Below, one piece after another: positions 11,657 to 22,226 of a stretch of DNA of 64,000 nucleotides (position 1 is the first letter of the stretch; each line of letters starts with the position of its first letter). The stretch comes from Pyrrhosoma nymphula (lineage: Eukaryota > Arthropoda > Insecta > Odonata > Coenagrionidae), in NCBI GenBank assembly GCA_963573305.1, contig OY754327.1, positions 58,086,244 to 58,150,243 on the forward strand. The letters run 5' to 3'. The notes beneath the pieces were generated by a model. That model was not told the origin of the DNA, did no database searches, and saw only the letters and a program-made list of their open reading frames with translations. A program made the position numbers and the translations under genes.

Positions 11657-11880
11657 CAGCAGCAAAGTCAGATAGAGGAGACTCTTCGTAAGGCTCAGGA
11701 GGATCAGCTAGCAAGGCTTGCTGAGGAAGGAGGAGTGCGTTTTGCTGAATTAGACACAATACTGCAGCCTATTATTGATTCTTGCACAAAGGATTCAATC
11801 TCTGCTGGAAAGGGATGGATATTTGCACGCTCCTCTTCACCAACATGCAATAGAGTGGTGGCTCTCTATTTGCTGAAAAA
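11657..11880 (+). CDS. CHERP: CHERP exon: Gln-rich lead and start of CID domain
   Basis: This is the first visible coding exon of the CHERP ortholog, a nuclear U2 snRNP-associated protein with SURP, CID, RS and G-patch regions that is also linked to ER calcium release. The exon starts in phase 0 after TTATGCAG. It encodes QQQQSQIEETLRKAQEDQLA, then the hallmark block LDTILQPIIDSCTKDSISAG, which corresponds to vertebrate LLQPIIDTCTKDAISAGK at the start of the CID (CTD-interacting domain). It ends in phase 2 (AA|) before GTGAGT. The SURP-bearing exons lie upstream of the window. The CID is an alpha-helical fold that in relatives binds the RNA polymerase II C-terminal domain. Ortholog assignment is strong because five of the seven exons show clear CHERP matches in order. 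Confidence 0.93.
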
Positions 11881-12235
11881 GTGAGTGTTTTATGGCAAAT
11901 CTACCCATCATATTTTCATTGTTAGTAAATTCAAGGGGCTGACACACTCACCTGAAATTATGTCATGCTAAAGGTGATCCTGTGAATATATGGTCAACAA
12001 AGCATTTGTTTTCTGTAGAGCTTGCTGAGAATTTAGCTCTATTGTCTGGTTAACCTGCCAGAATTAGTCTTATGTTTGGCATCATCTGCCTGATGCGAAT
12101 CCAAGACTTTTGTGTTGGGTTATGCCTTTAAATTGTGCTAAATGATTGGAATGATCACATTGTGTTTGTTGAAGGACATAGGTTTGCTTTACTGTGACTG
12201 AATTTATAAAATATGCTTTTTTATCTATTTTTCAG

Positions 12236-12310
12236 GGTCATTGGTCCAGGTGCCCCTTTCACTCAGAAGCTGCATATCATTTACCTAGTCAATGATGTTC
12301 TTCATCACTG
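12236..12310 (+). CDS. CHERP: CHERP exon: CID domain, 75 nt
   Basis: The exon follows ATTTTTCAG, completes the AA|G codon and encodes a segment ending LHIIYLVNDVLHHC. This matches the CHERP CID helix LHLIYLINDVLHHC. It ends TG| in phase 2 before GTGAGT. The preceding intron is only about 355 bases and has no recognisable repeat. Confidence 0.93.
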
Positions 12311-12569
12311 GTGAGTTTCAGAATTAAAAAAAAACAAAATAAGTAATTTATGATATTAATTCTTTTCATTTCTATAAATGTGGTGTTGTATTATTCTTTA
12401 CTGGGTATTTAAATATTAATTTCTAATATTTATGAAATTAAGCTTTCTTCATTTTCAGCAGAATGTGCCATTATATGGTGTTCTCTAGTGTATAAAGTTC
12501 TAGTGTATATAGTATGGTGCTAGTGTTTCACAGTTTTGGGTTCTCCATCTGCATTCGCTGACTTTGGCT

Positions 12570-13440
12570 GACAATGAAACAACAATGGAAAAAGAAGGAT
12601 GTTATGGTGGGAAGAAAAAGTAACGAGAGCCTTGGTTACGTGGTCCATAGGAAGGCAGCACATACGGACCGATATCTCAAAACTGCATATCATCATCCCT
12701 GTCAGATGGCCTCCATTGTGACCACTCTAATTCACCGAGCCTACAGCATCTCGGATGATGAATCATTAGATCCTGAGAAGAGACACCTGGCCACAGTTCT
12801 ACTCAGGAATGGCTATAAAAATACTATAGTCCTGAAAAGGATCGCGAAGGTGGAGAAGAAACTGGACCAGCTGCCTGAGGAACAAAATACCAAGAAGGAG
12901 GAATCAACCCAACCAAGGGCACGTGACTATCCCGTTGGTCGCAAGAACATTGGAGAAGACCGCAAGGAACCTGAAAAAACATGACTTGGTCACAGGGTTC
13001 AATTGTGTGACAAAAATAAAATTATGCCTGGACCCAAGGACCGCATTCTACAGGAGTTATGTGAAGGTGTGTACCAAGTGCCATGCTCTTGCAGAAGATT
13101 GTACGTTGGCGAAACATGCAGGTCCATTGGCATGAGACTAAAAGAGCATGCCAAGGCAACAAATACAAGCAGTTCAATCTGTCTCCTATTGGTAAACATT
13201 CCTAGTGTGAGCCGGAACACAGAATTAATTTCGAAGATGCAAAAATATTAGCCAAGGAGAGCTGCTATTATCCTAGACAAATCAAGGAAGCAATAGAGAT
13301 TTGGAAATTGCCAAAAAATTTCGACAGCGATAATGGCTCCTAAGCAGTTCATAGAGAAGGATCATCCACTCTGACCAATCGCAGCGCAGCACCAGGATGA
13401 CCAGCACTATATAAGGTGGCCAAAACGGCTTCTTTCCACC
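12570..13440 (+). pseudogene. Penelope-like element remnant 2 (RT end and GIY-YIG)
   Basis: Inside a 1.4-kb CHERP intron, in the same orientation as the gene. A frame from 12574 gives HRKAAHTDRYLKTAYHHP and then RAYSISDDESLDPEKRHL, the PLE segment between RT palm and nuclease. After a frameshift near 12980 the next frame (13003-13251) carries GVYQVPCSCRRLYVGETC with RSIGMRLKEH, the GIY-YIG nuclease core (the GVY/YVG pair and an Arg-containing helix). The tail continues to about 13320 as an EAIEIWKLPKNF-like segment. It is less decayed than remnant 1 but 5'-truncated. Confidence 0.85.
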
Positions 13441-13448
13441 TTTGACCT

Positions 13449-13483
13449 GAAGGTAATAGCAGGATGGCTATCGAAACTGTTGT
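13449..13483 (+). ncRNA. Hammerhead-like core at PLE 3' end
   Basis: Downstream of the PLE coding remnant is CCTGAAGG, a stem (ATAGC..GGCTAT), then GAAAC, four bases and GTC. This is the order of a hammerhead core (CUGANGA, stem II, GAAA, very short stem III, NUH cleavage triplet). PLEs are known to carry minimal hammerheads in their terminal repeats. Here the last core base is G instead of A, and I could not draw a convincing stem I, so activity is doubtful. Confidence 0.4.
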
Positions 13484-13676
13484 CAGCCTAAGTCAACGAA
13501 CGCGGATGGAAAACCCAAAAATGCGTAATGCTAATGGACAATGCCATGAAAACCTTCGCAAGAATATTATGGTGTTCTCTTTTAGAAAATAAGAATGCCT
13601 TGCATAATCTAGCATGTGTATCATATTTTGTTCTGCTGTTTTCTGTGAGGTGTTTCTCACCTATCCCTTCTTGCAG

Positions 13677-13788
13677 TGTCCGGAAGAATGCTGAGGACCT
13701 GAAGAAGGCCCTTGAAGGAGTTGTTGTTCCAATGTTTTGTAATGCCACTCTGGGTGTTGGAGAAGAGCAGCAGTCAAAATTAAATAAG
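13677..13788 (+). CDS. CHERP: CHERP exon: end of CID, 112 nt
   Basis: The exon follows CCCTTCTTGCAG, completes TG|T (Cys) and encodes VRKNAEDLKKALEGVVVP with a following MFCNATLG block. This matches CHERP QRKQARELLAALQKVVVPIY. It ends in phase 0 (AATAAG). Its splice donor GTGTG is also the target-site duplication of a gypsy insertion beginning five bases into the intron. Confidence 0.93.
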
Positions 13789-13793
13789 GTGTG
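13789..13793 (+). promoter_or_regulatory. CHERP splice donor doubling as retrotransposon TSD
   Basis: The donor reads AAG|GTGTG, and the next base (13794) is the first base of the gypsy 3' LTR. The same GTGTG follows the other LTR at 23478-23482, where it continues CATTTACC. The ancestral donor was therefore AAG|GTGTGC and is now AAG|GTGTGT, which stays compatible with splicing. Confidence 0.75.
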
Positions 13794-13893
13794 TGTTGGG
13801 GTTTACATAGGAATACACACGATCCCAGGTTTAAGTTTAATGATTGTATCTTTAATACCGGTCGTACTTTGGCAGACTGGGGTTAGTCACATG

Positions 13894-16598
13894 TAGGGTG
13901 ACCAGATGACCACTCCTCAAAAAGGGGACACAGAGGTCTGAAATGTAGGACATCATGGCAAAATGTAGGACACTTTGTTGATTGACAAAAATTCACTGCT
14001 ATTTCAACCTATTATGAAGATAAACTCAGGTGTAAAAAGGTACCAGCTAACATATGCAAGAATATGACTAAAAGAAAGAGAGTTACACAAAATAATCATT
14101 TCTTATCAGTAACATTGTTTGGCTCAGGGATATTTTTCAGCAGATGTAATTTTTTCTAACAACTCAGTCTTATCCCATATATATTTATAGAATCCTATAC
14201 AATCAAAATTCTTAGTCATATTTCACTAACAATAGACCTTTCACAGATTCAATGCTTAAGCTATTCCTGGTATCATTCCACTGTGCAGACATTGGAGAAA
14301 ATAGTCTCTCAGCATTAGCATTGTGCCCTGGTAATGAAAACAGATACTGTGCAATCTTTAACAACTCACAATGCCTCTCAAGGGGCTGTGTACTTAAAAA
14401 AATGGACCCACTTCTCTTGACATGTCATGTTAGAAATTTGAAGCGGATTTCTTTCTAAATGCTTTCTTAAGCATACTAATTGATCACAGCATTTTGAATC
14501 GTCAATTGATATTCCCCTTAAACTTAAAAATTCAATACACTGTTCAAGGTCTTGTATATTAATTTTATTGCTTAGACCTATCCATCTGAAACAAGTTAAC
14601 TCTTCTAGGGATAGAGTCCATTTCTTCAAATACTCTATACATGTCCCGTATAAAGACACAGCCTCACCCAAGAAACATTCTATGTACTTCTTTTTCATAG
14701 CCTTCATTCCTAGTACATTCTGAAATATCTTTGGCATTTTTGCATATGAATTTTGATTCTAGCCTATTTTCAAGTAAAGTGGCAACACTTTCCAAAATAC
14801 TAATAGCATTAATTATAAAATTAGTTTCTTTTTCCATTTTTCTAATACTGTATTCAAAAATTGTTATTAATGAATGGAGATGACATAAATATGCCATACT
14901 TAATCTATTTTCAAAAAAGTTAATCAACACTTTAGGAGGGTTTGGAATTTACATGAAATAAGACTTAAGAGCATCAAGCATTTCTATAACCCTTTGAATG
15001 GCAGGGAACAGAGATAACCACCTTGTTTTACAATGAGACAAGAGTTGCTTATATTCTATATTAACAAAATCACAATATGACTTAAGCTCTTCCGTTCGTA
15101 CAGTATATATAGTAAAATGGTTATGCAGTTTAAATACAATAGACTCTACATCTATATTTAACATATCTACTCCTTGGTGAACCGTATTATGTAATATATG
15201 TGCAGGGCATCCTATACCTACCAGATTTCTATTTAAAGAATGTTTTAATCTTGTGAAAATATTATTTCCCTTTTTACGTTTCAAACCCCCAAAATTTGAG
15301 TTAGTGTTATCTCCACCAAATGCTACGCACTTTTCAGCTATTCCTAGTGATTTTAAAGTATCTGTAACATAAGCTGATATTGTTTCAGAAGTTTGATTTA
15401 TGGTAGTTAAACTTCTACCTCTTTTGTTTGTATACCACCTGCGAGATAATCAAAATATTATATTAAAATGGGGAACACTTTATAGCTTCCATGATTGCTG
15501 CCATATGTTCACACCCCAAAGCAAGAAATTCCACTTAAACATTCAACTGTAACATCTACAGTGTGTGGAGCAAGCTTTTTGTTTATTATTGATTCATTCT
15601 TTGTTTTTGCACATGTAACTTTCTTCGCTATATCCGAATCACAATAAATTTCACTATTTTATTTTGGAGTACAGTCCATTGAATGGTACGAGACTTTATG
15701 CCGCACAATATGATGAAAGGCTAATGTTGCCTCCGCAGCTTGTACCTTTTGCCTGGATTTTGATGAGGATGAATAAAAAAAGTCCTTGATGTCTGTTGTA
15801 CCACAGTCTCTGAGGCTCTTTTTGTGCTTTTGTGAAGCCAAATGAATTTCCAAATCTTGAGCACCTGCATAATTAATAAGAATTTTAAGAAATACCACAA
15901 ACTATAACCCCAAATACTGTATAAGATTTAAAAAATCAATAAATAACTTACCTTTATGTGCAACGGAAACATACGTCCCCGTTGGACAAACTAGGCACTC
16001 TGCTTCATTTTCATTTTGACCTCTTTTAAAGGTTTTATATTTGGCTTGCAGATTGTCGTTAAATGTGCAGTGTCTTATAGGTATTTTACTTTACGACACA
16101 AATCATATAATTCCAGACTATATCAATCATAGGACACGAACAAGAGGACGCGACAGGATAAACACACCACACCACAATGGCCAAATAACGAGAATAACAA
16201 CGTGTGACTGCTTCAGTCACTTTGCACCATTCACACGTTCCTTTTCCCTTTCCATTCCTGACCTGTGATGCGTTCTGCTCATGCGCAGCAATGTTTGCTG
16301 GCCGGCGTGCTTTATATATCCTCCATTTTAACTACAAAGAAAACAACAGAACAGACGCCTATCCTCCTGATTATTACACACAACAATACGAAAGAAAAGT
16401 GCCTATTGTAGGAGGTTTTCAATTTTTTCAGCGTGAATCTTTAGGTCTTCTATTGTTCATCCTAAAGGTGAACCAAATTTCCACTGAAAGAACAAATTAT
16501 CTTTAAATGTAGGACATGTTGGGAATTTTTCTGGATGCTGAGACATTATGTTAAAATGTAGGACATGTGCGGGAAATATAGGACGTCTGGTAGCCCTA
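13894..16598 (-). mobile_element. hAT transposon with perfect 8-bp TSD
   Basis: The left end is TAGGGTGACCAGATG; the right end reverse-complements to TAGGGCTACCAGACG. An 8-bp TSD, GTCACATG, flanks it at 13886-13893 and 16599-16606, the hAT hallmark. The uninterrupted target sequence is preserved in the other gypsy LTR at about 23391-23402, confirming precise insertion. Subterminal regions repeat ATGTAGGACA. Length is 2,705 bases with a minus-strand transposase. Confidence 0.92.
14378..16040 (-). pseudogene. hAT transposase, BED-type zinc finger, spliced
   Basis: Minus-strand frames give a hAT transposase. The N-terminal finger is split: a Cys pair (ECLVCPTGTYV, near 15980) and a His pair (LEIHLASQKHKK, near 15830) are separated by a short intron with donor AAAG|GTAAGT (at 15951) and acceptor TATGCAG|G (at 15865). 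The catalytic region at 14949-15284 contains GCPAHILHNTVHQG and CKTRWLSLFPAIQRVIEML, typical of hAT proteins. C-terminal frames lie at 14664-14930 and 14378-14737. Frames change near 15290-15660, 14940 and 14700, so the gene is broken, though mildly. The finger would bind subterminal repeats. Confidence 0.8.
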
Positions 16599-16606
16599 GT
16601 CACATG

Positions 16607-16682
16607 TCACACCACTTGTAAGCATGGCAGGGCTACCAACTTAATATTCTACTTTGTGCAACAGGGCTGCCACCTTACAACA
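16607..16682 (-). repeat. Gypsy 3' LTR, distal part
   Basis: This part aligns with 23402-23477 and completes the LTR started at 13794-13893. On the minus strand just upstream of it (16683-16705) is TTGATGGAAAGAATA, a possible polypurine tract. Confidence 0.8.
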
Positions 16683-16956
16683 TATTCTTTCCATCAAGGG
16701 AAAGAATACAATGGAAATTCACATGCATACTTGGCTTCAGTTTATATAATATTTATTTGAGCAAATTCCAGACCAAACGTTTACAAAAAAAATCTTTTAC
16801 AACGTACATATACTGGTCATAGTAGCATTGAAACTTGAAAAAATGCATAAACCATTGATAATTAATATTAGAAACCATTAACAGACCCAAAAAAATGTAA
16901 GCTGTAGTATTTAAACAGGCATTTTAAATGTTACAGATTCAATCTTTCCCCTGGCT

Positions 16957-17277
16957 TTACTCACAATGATGTTTTATCTGGGTTGGATTGTTCCTGTTTT
17001 CACTGCATCTCTTGCAGTTCTCAATTTGTTCTTGAATATCATTTTCCATCCCTGTCCACCAGCAAAAACTATGAGCAAGAGAAGCCATGCTACTAGTGTC
17101 AAATTGGGCAACGTGTAATTCATATAACAGTTTTTTTCCAGATTTTTCAGGGATAACCACTCGTGAACCCCTCATTATAAAATCACTTGGTATTGAAAAT
17201 TCAAATTGATCATTTCCAAACTGCTTGTCAATGACCCTTCCACTTTTCAACACTTCTAACTGAGGCTTCAATTTCAT
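16957..17277 (-). pseudogene. Gypsy integrase zinc-binding (HHCC) segment
   Basis: The minus frame contains LLYELHVAQFDTSSMASLAH and SFCWWTGMENDIQ followed by ENCKRCSENRNNPTQ. This is the H-x4-H / WW-GM / C-x2-C integrase N-terminal domain, with the second histidine altered (LHVAQ for LHxxH). The catalytic DDE core is missing, so this copy is internally deleted before its 3' LTR. Confidence 0.8.
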
Positions 17278-18544
17278 ATCAGCCTTTGTTACTGTTGCTA
17301 ATTTGTCTACAGTAATAGGAATAGTTAAAATTTGGTTAATTTACACTATGTCAGACACCTCAAAAGACACATCATCTTTAATGGTAGTTTTTGTGGGTAA
17401 CCTAGATAAAACACCGACAATAGCATTTTTATTGGATGTTTTGTACTGTATATGGTAATTAACATGACAGACAACAATTGTCATCCACTAGGTGCTACCT
17501 GGTGACTGTAGACGACGATCGTCATCCGAGTTCGTATTCTTTAAAGGCCATTAAAAAGTTTCAGTCACCGGTGAAAATTAAAAATATTGTTGCCGTGGTG
17601 TAAGTGTTAAATCCTTGAAGGAAAATTGCATTGTGTTGCATTCGTGTTGAAGACATGATGTAGACCCTTACAGGGAGAAAGTATCTGTACCAAAGGTTTA
17701 TAGTCAGAGTAAAGTATGAATTTTCTACCAGTTAAATATTGAAAAAAATTTGTACTCTCTAAATGATTGCATAGGCCTCTCTATCAATTTAGCCTGTTTA
17801 TGTTGAGTCTTTCCTAAACTCTGAGAAGCAAACTGAATTGCCTCTCAAACCCATCTGGCATAATGTGAAGCACAGCCCCCACTCCTGCTGCAGATGAATC
17901 AGTTGCTAGCACAAGAGATAAATTAGGGCAATAATGCCCTAGTTATTCCTTTGATTGCATTCTCCTGTTAATTGATGCAATGTATTCCTCATATTCTTCA
18001 GTCCAAAACCACTATGAATTCTTCCTGATAAGATTATGCAAAGGTTCTAAAGTTTCATTCAAATTAAAAAAATACTCCTGTAGTAGTTTACTAATCCTAA
18101 AAAAGATTGTAGCTTGGAAGTATTGGTTGGATGCAAAGCCTGTACTGTATCTATTTTGGAGTTCAGTTTATGAATTCTTCATTTATTTTGTATTTGCTAT
18201 ACTCAATTTCATCTTTCAAGAACTCAGACTTATCCAAGTTTTTCAATTTGGGGAAAACCAGTTCAAACCTATCTAAATGGATTTTATCATTAGGGGCAGT
18301 CACACTAACATACCAGTAAATACTGCAATATCAGGTACATCACTTAAAATATCAATTTTTCTCTACCATTTAGCTGGAGTACAACTTAAACCTCACATTA
18401 GCCAAGGACATCTGAACAGTCCCTTTTGGGTGCTTAATTTTAAACATTTTTGGTCCTGCTCTCTAACCTTCCATTGCAAATAAGTGCATTAGTGATCTAT
18501 TTTTGAGAATTTTTCTCCTCCAGCAAGACCTCCAAAATACTCAT
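17278..18544 (-). other. Decayed gypsy RT/RNase H region
   Basis: The position between RT start and integrase, and scattered minus-strand fragments, suggest this was RT/RNase H. No long frame survives. A passage at 17460-17620, with a GACGACGATCGTCATCC motif, looks unlike gypsy and may be a further small insertion. Confidence 0.45.
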
Positions 18545-18780
18545 TCACAGTTGGAATTGGATATTCATCTGCTGCTGAGGATTTAGGTTGACTTTGAAAT
18601 CTGCACAGACGCATGTTTTCACATTTGATTTGACTACTGGAACTAATGGATTTGCATGATCACTATAATCGACCTTAATGAGTACCCCTTGATTTACTAA
18701 ATTATTAAATTCCTCCTCCACACAATAATAATAATAATATGACGGCAATGAAACCTGATGCTTGCCGGGGACTCGGAGGG
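18545..18780 (-). pseudogene. Gypsy reverse transcriptase N-terminus (downstream of LINE)
   Basis: The minus frame reads VEEEFNNLVNQGVLIKVDYS, then DHANPLVPVVK and CADFKVNLNPQ, the start of gypsy RT. Just before it an (ATA)n run encodes consecutive tyrosines, probably added with or next to the LINE tail. The matching upstream part, ending KPGADQYSLTL, lies across the LINE at about 21770. Confidence 0.82.
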
Positions 18781-18789
18781 TCATGTTAC

Positions 18790-21765
18790 AACTGTAACAA
18801 TTAAAATAATAATAATAATATTCTTTATTCACCTTTAGCATAAATACATATGATAGGTGTCGTCAAGGTATGGTACATGTGAATAATTGCGTTTAAAATT
18901 AATTCAAAATTATAATTGAGTCAAATAAACATCTCATAATTGAGGAACATAACAAGGCAGATCATGTCAATACACTTAATGAAACAATAGACCTTAGAGT
19001 TTTAGGCTGGAGAAATCTAGGTTATAATATTCCTCTAGGGAATATAATGGGTTGGATGTAAGCCAATCTCGGAGAGCCTTACAGAAGCCCACACTAGAGG
19101 CTGACTTGGCAGAAGTTGGGAGCCTGTTGAAAAATTTGATCGGTAGGCCATCTACTTTGTATGTTTTATCGAGCCTACAGAGTGGTATATCCATGGAATT
19201 TTTGGCTCTGGTGTCATGACAGTGGACATCAGCCCTTGTTGAGTACATGCTCAAATTTTCTTTAATATGTACTCTAATGAATGGAATATAAACTGATTGT
19301 AAACTGTCATGATTTGAAGATTTTTGAAGAGAGGTTTGCAGTGTTCTAGGGAACATGCGTTGACTAAAATTCGTACAGCCTTTTTTTGTAGTATAAGTAT
19401 GGATTTAGTGTCAGAAGCATGTCCCCACAGTCTTATACCATATGTAATATGGGAATGAAAAAAAGCATAATAGGCATTGAGTAAATAGTCCTTACTTACA
19501 TATAGCTTCAACTTCCTGAGCAGGAATAAGGGTCGTGCCAGTTTCTTACTGACGTGTAGAACATGAGCATTCCAGGTTAATTTGGAATCTTAGTGAAATC
19601 CCAGCAATTTCACAGAGGTAGTTTCTTTGACAGCTGATTTTAGAGAGCATAGAAGAAACTGGGTTTTATCAGGATTCAAGAAAAGATTGTTGGCGGAAAA
19701 CCATTCATTCGCCTTTTTGATGATGGCTGGAAGTCTGTTCATGGCATCAGAGTGATTAGAGGAGTTATGTAGGAATGTAGTATCATCAGCGTAGAGCACA
19801 CAGTTAGTAGTCATATTTGGGCACAGGTCATTGATCATGACCAGGAACAGGAGGGGTCCAAGCACTGAGCCCTGGGGTACACCATATTTAACATTTAAAG
19901 GTTTTGACATTTTACCATTCACATATACTGACTGCCTACGATCGGATAAATAGGAGAGCATAAATTTTAGTTCGACATCTTTAAATCCATAGTATTTAAA
20001 CTTATTCGCAAGAATGATGTGATCAACACAGTCGAAAGCTGATGAGAGGTCACACAATGTAAGTGCCAGGCACTGTTTCTCTTCAAAAGCCTTAATTATG
20101 TACTTTATAACATAATCAACAGCTTGAGTAGTAGACTTATGAGGTCTGAATCCAAACTGTGTTGGTGTAAAAAGGTTTAAAGTTTCAAAGTGATCCAGAA
20201 CCTGAGCATATACAATTGTTTCAATAATTTTGGCAAGTGGAGAAATAATAGAGATGGGGCAGTAGTTATTCGGAAGATTAATATCACCACGTTTGTGGAT
20301 AGGAATAACTTTAGAATACTTTAGATGATCAGGAAAGTAACCAGACTGAAGGCAAGAGTTAACAACATTAGCGAGGGGGTATGCTACCCAGTTAATAACT
20401 GATTTGATTAAATTATTTGAGAGCCCATATACATCAGTACAGTTAGAGTTTTTAAATTTTCTGACAATTTTAACACTATCTACCTGAGAAACTTCTTTCC
20501 ATTTGAAAACAGAGTTGGTGGAGGGAGTATTTTGTAATAAATCACTGGCTGTGTTGGGTGGTGATTTATGAGCACTATTGATATAAGCTATAATGTTTTC
20601 TATTGAACAAATAAAGACATTATTAAAAGTTTCTGAGTCAATTGGTATGTCACTGGATTTACTACTTAATCCTATTTCATTTTTAATAACAGACCAAGCT
20701 GCTTTACATTTGTTGGGGGCACTATTGATGTAATTATCATAAGCATAGCATTTGGCCAATCTTAACTCTGTATGGTATTGCTTCTTTTGAATGTTATAGA
20801 CCTTTTTAAGCTCCTCGCAACCGCCTAACTTGAACTGTTTATGTAAACTTAGCAAATTCCTTCTCTTGTTGTCAAGATCTGTGTTGAACCATTTTGCCCG
20901 TTTGTGGGACTCAAGTTTCAGCTGAATTAGCTTCATTGGAAAAGCATGCTCAAACAATAGTAAGAAATGGCTAATAAAGGCTGCAAATTTTCCCTGGCCA
21001 TCAGTATCAGGGAGCAAGGTATCCCAGTCAGAATTACTTAACAAGTTTATAAACTCATAAGTATGATGAAAATTCATTTGTCTAACATACATGGTTTTGG
21101 GAGTTTTTATATTATTACCGGGACCCAGCTTTGTGTGCCATGTAAAGGAAATCGCTAAATGATCGGAGAGCATTGGGTCAAAGACTCCAAGGGTATGGGC
21201 GGACTTGTCAATATTGGTTATTACATTGTCAAGACAGGCACTCAACCTGGTGGGTTCAGAGTTAGCACAGTATAGATCATAAGCCCTTAGAAGGATGCCT
21301 ATTTGGACATTATTCCTTGATGGACAGCCCATATCAACATTTAAATCAGTACCTATCACAATGTTAGTGTGAAAATTCTGAAAATAAATTAAGACCTTCT
21401 CAAGTTGTTCACAGAACAGATCAAAATCTCCCTTAGGAGAACGATAGATAGATGCAACAATCAATCTAATACCCTTGAGGTGTATGGCAGCTACTTCAAA
21501 GTGCATATCAATGCAAAATTGATTTAAATCAAGGGGCTTACATACTAGGTTGTTTGATACAAATAGGCAAGCACCACCATTTTTTGTTGACTGTCTGCAG
21601 TAAATGGAACTAAGATTGAATCCTTGTAGTTGATAGAGGTCAGTTTCATCCTCGTGTAGCCAATGCTCTGTTAGACACAAGATATCATACTTTCTAGATT
21701 CAAGCAAATGCTCAATTTGACAGATTTTGTTCCTTTTGGATTGTATACGGAACAGGCCTAGCGTA
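18790..21765 (-). mobile_element. LINE (non-LTR retrotransposon), near full ORF2
   Basis: It inserted into gypsy RT on the same strand. It starts within the endonuclease (QIEHLLESRKYDILCLTEHW) and ends with an (ATT)n tail at 18800-18835 after AATAAAGAA. The endonuclease has IYRSPKGD, GTDLNVD and LSDHLAISF. The RT has TQFGFRPHKSTTQAVDY, LTLCDLSSAFDCVDH, GVPQGSVLGPLLFLVMIND and LYADDTTF. Breaks are a TAA at 19590-19592 and a frameshift near 19260-19350; C-terminal coding ends at about 18994. It is 5'-truncated. The clade (Jockey/CR1-like) is not assigned. Confidence 0.9.
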
Positions 21766-22226
21766 AGTGAATACTGGTCAGCTCCTGGTTTTAATACTAT
21801 TGAGGCTGGATATCCTTTGATTTCTCCTAGGTTATAGTAATCAAACAATGAATTATATTTTTTAATTAACTGATTAAGACTTAGGGAACCCCTTTCTTCA
21901 ACAGCATTAACATCTCCCTTCATGTGGTTCATGAGATGTTTTAAAGTGAATGGATGGATCCAATGGCTTCCCAGAAGATGATTATTGTCCCCGGATACTG
22001 CATACAATTTCACCTCCAGATGGCCTCCTACATTAGCCGCAATATCAGTGACACCCAGTACATTTAATAGATTTTTAGAATTAGTAATGAATGTAACATT
22101 TGAAGGTTTCAGCTGAAGGCTTTGGAACTTCTTTTTGAAGTCAGAGCTTGTAATTATGGAAACGGTTGAGCCACTATCAGTTTCCATTTTAAGTGGAATT
22201 CCATTAATTTTCAGAGTGATCCACAT
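19590..22226 (-). CDS. Chimeric ORF: gypsy protease joined in frame to LINE EN-RT
   Basis: A single open frame of 878 codons on the minus strand. Residues 1 to about 150 are gypsy: a retropepsin-type protease active site (METDSGSTVSII, D-S-G) and the linker to RT ending VLKPGADQYSLTL. From about residue 155 to the end it is LINE endonuclease and reverse transcriptase with intact-looking RT motifs (GVPQGSVLGPL, LYADDTTF). The join came from a 5'-truncated LINE inserting in frame. Nothing suggests it is expressed as one protein, and the missing LINE C-terminus follows a TAA. It is best treated as an accidental, possibly translatable, fusion. Confidence 0.75.
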   Translation of the reverse strand: MWITLKINGIPLKMETDSGSTVSIITSSDFKKKFQSLQLKPSNVTFITNSKNLLNVLGVTDIAANVGGHLEVKLYAVSGDNNHLLGSHWIHPFTLKHLMNHMKGDVNAVEERGSLSLNQLIKKYNSLFDYYNLGEIKGYPASIVLKPGADQYSLTLGLFRIQSKRNKICQIEHLLESRKYDILCLTEHWLHEDETDLYQLQGFNLSSIYCRQSTKNGGACLFVSNNLVCKPLDLNQFCIDMHFEVAAIHLKGIRLIVASIYRSPKGDFDLFCEQLEKVLIYFQNFHTNIVIGTDLNVDMGCPSRNNVQIGILLRAYDLYCANSEPTRLSACLDNVITNIDKSAHTLGVFDPMLSDHLAISFTWHTKLGPGNNIKTPKTMYVRQMNFHHTYEFINLLSNSDWDTLLPDTDGQGKFAAFISHFLLLFEHAFPMKLIQLKLESHKRAKWFNTDLDNKRRNLLSLHKQFKLGGCEELKKVYNIQKKQYHTELRLAKCYAYDNYINSAPNKCKAAWSVIKNEIGLSSKSSDIPIDSETFNNVFICSIENIIAYINSAHKSPPNTASDLLQNTPSTNSVFKWKEVSQVDSVKIVRKFKNSNCTDVYGLSNNLIKSVINWVAYPLANVVNSCLQSGYFPDHLKYSKVIPIHKRGDINLPNNYCPISIISPLAKIIETIVYAQVLDHFETLNLFTPTQFGFRPHKSTTQAVDYVIKYIIKAFEEKQCLALTLCDLSSAFDCVDHIILANKFKYYGFKDVELKFMLSYLSDRRQSVYVNGKMSKPLNVKYGVPQGSVLGPLLFLVMINDLCPNMTTNCVLYADDTTFLHNSSNHSDAMNRLPAIIKKANEWFSANNLFLNPDKTQFLLCSLKSAVKETTSVKLLGFH

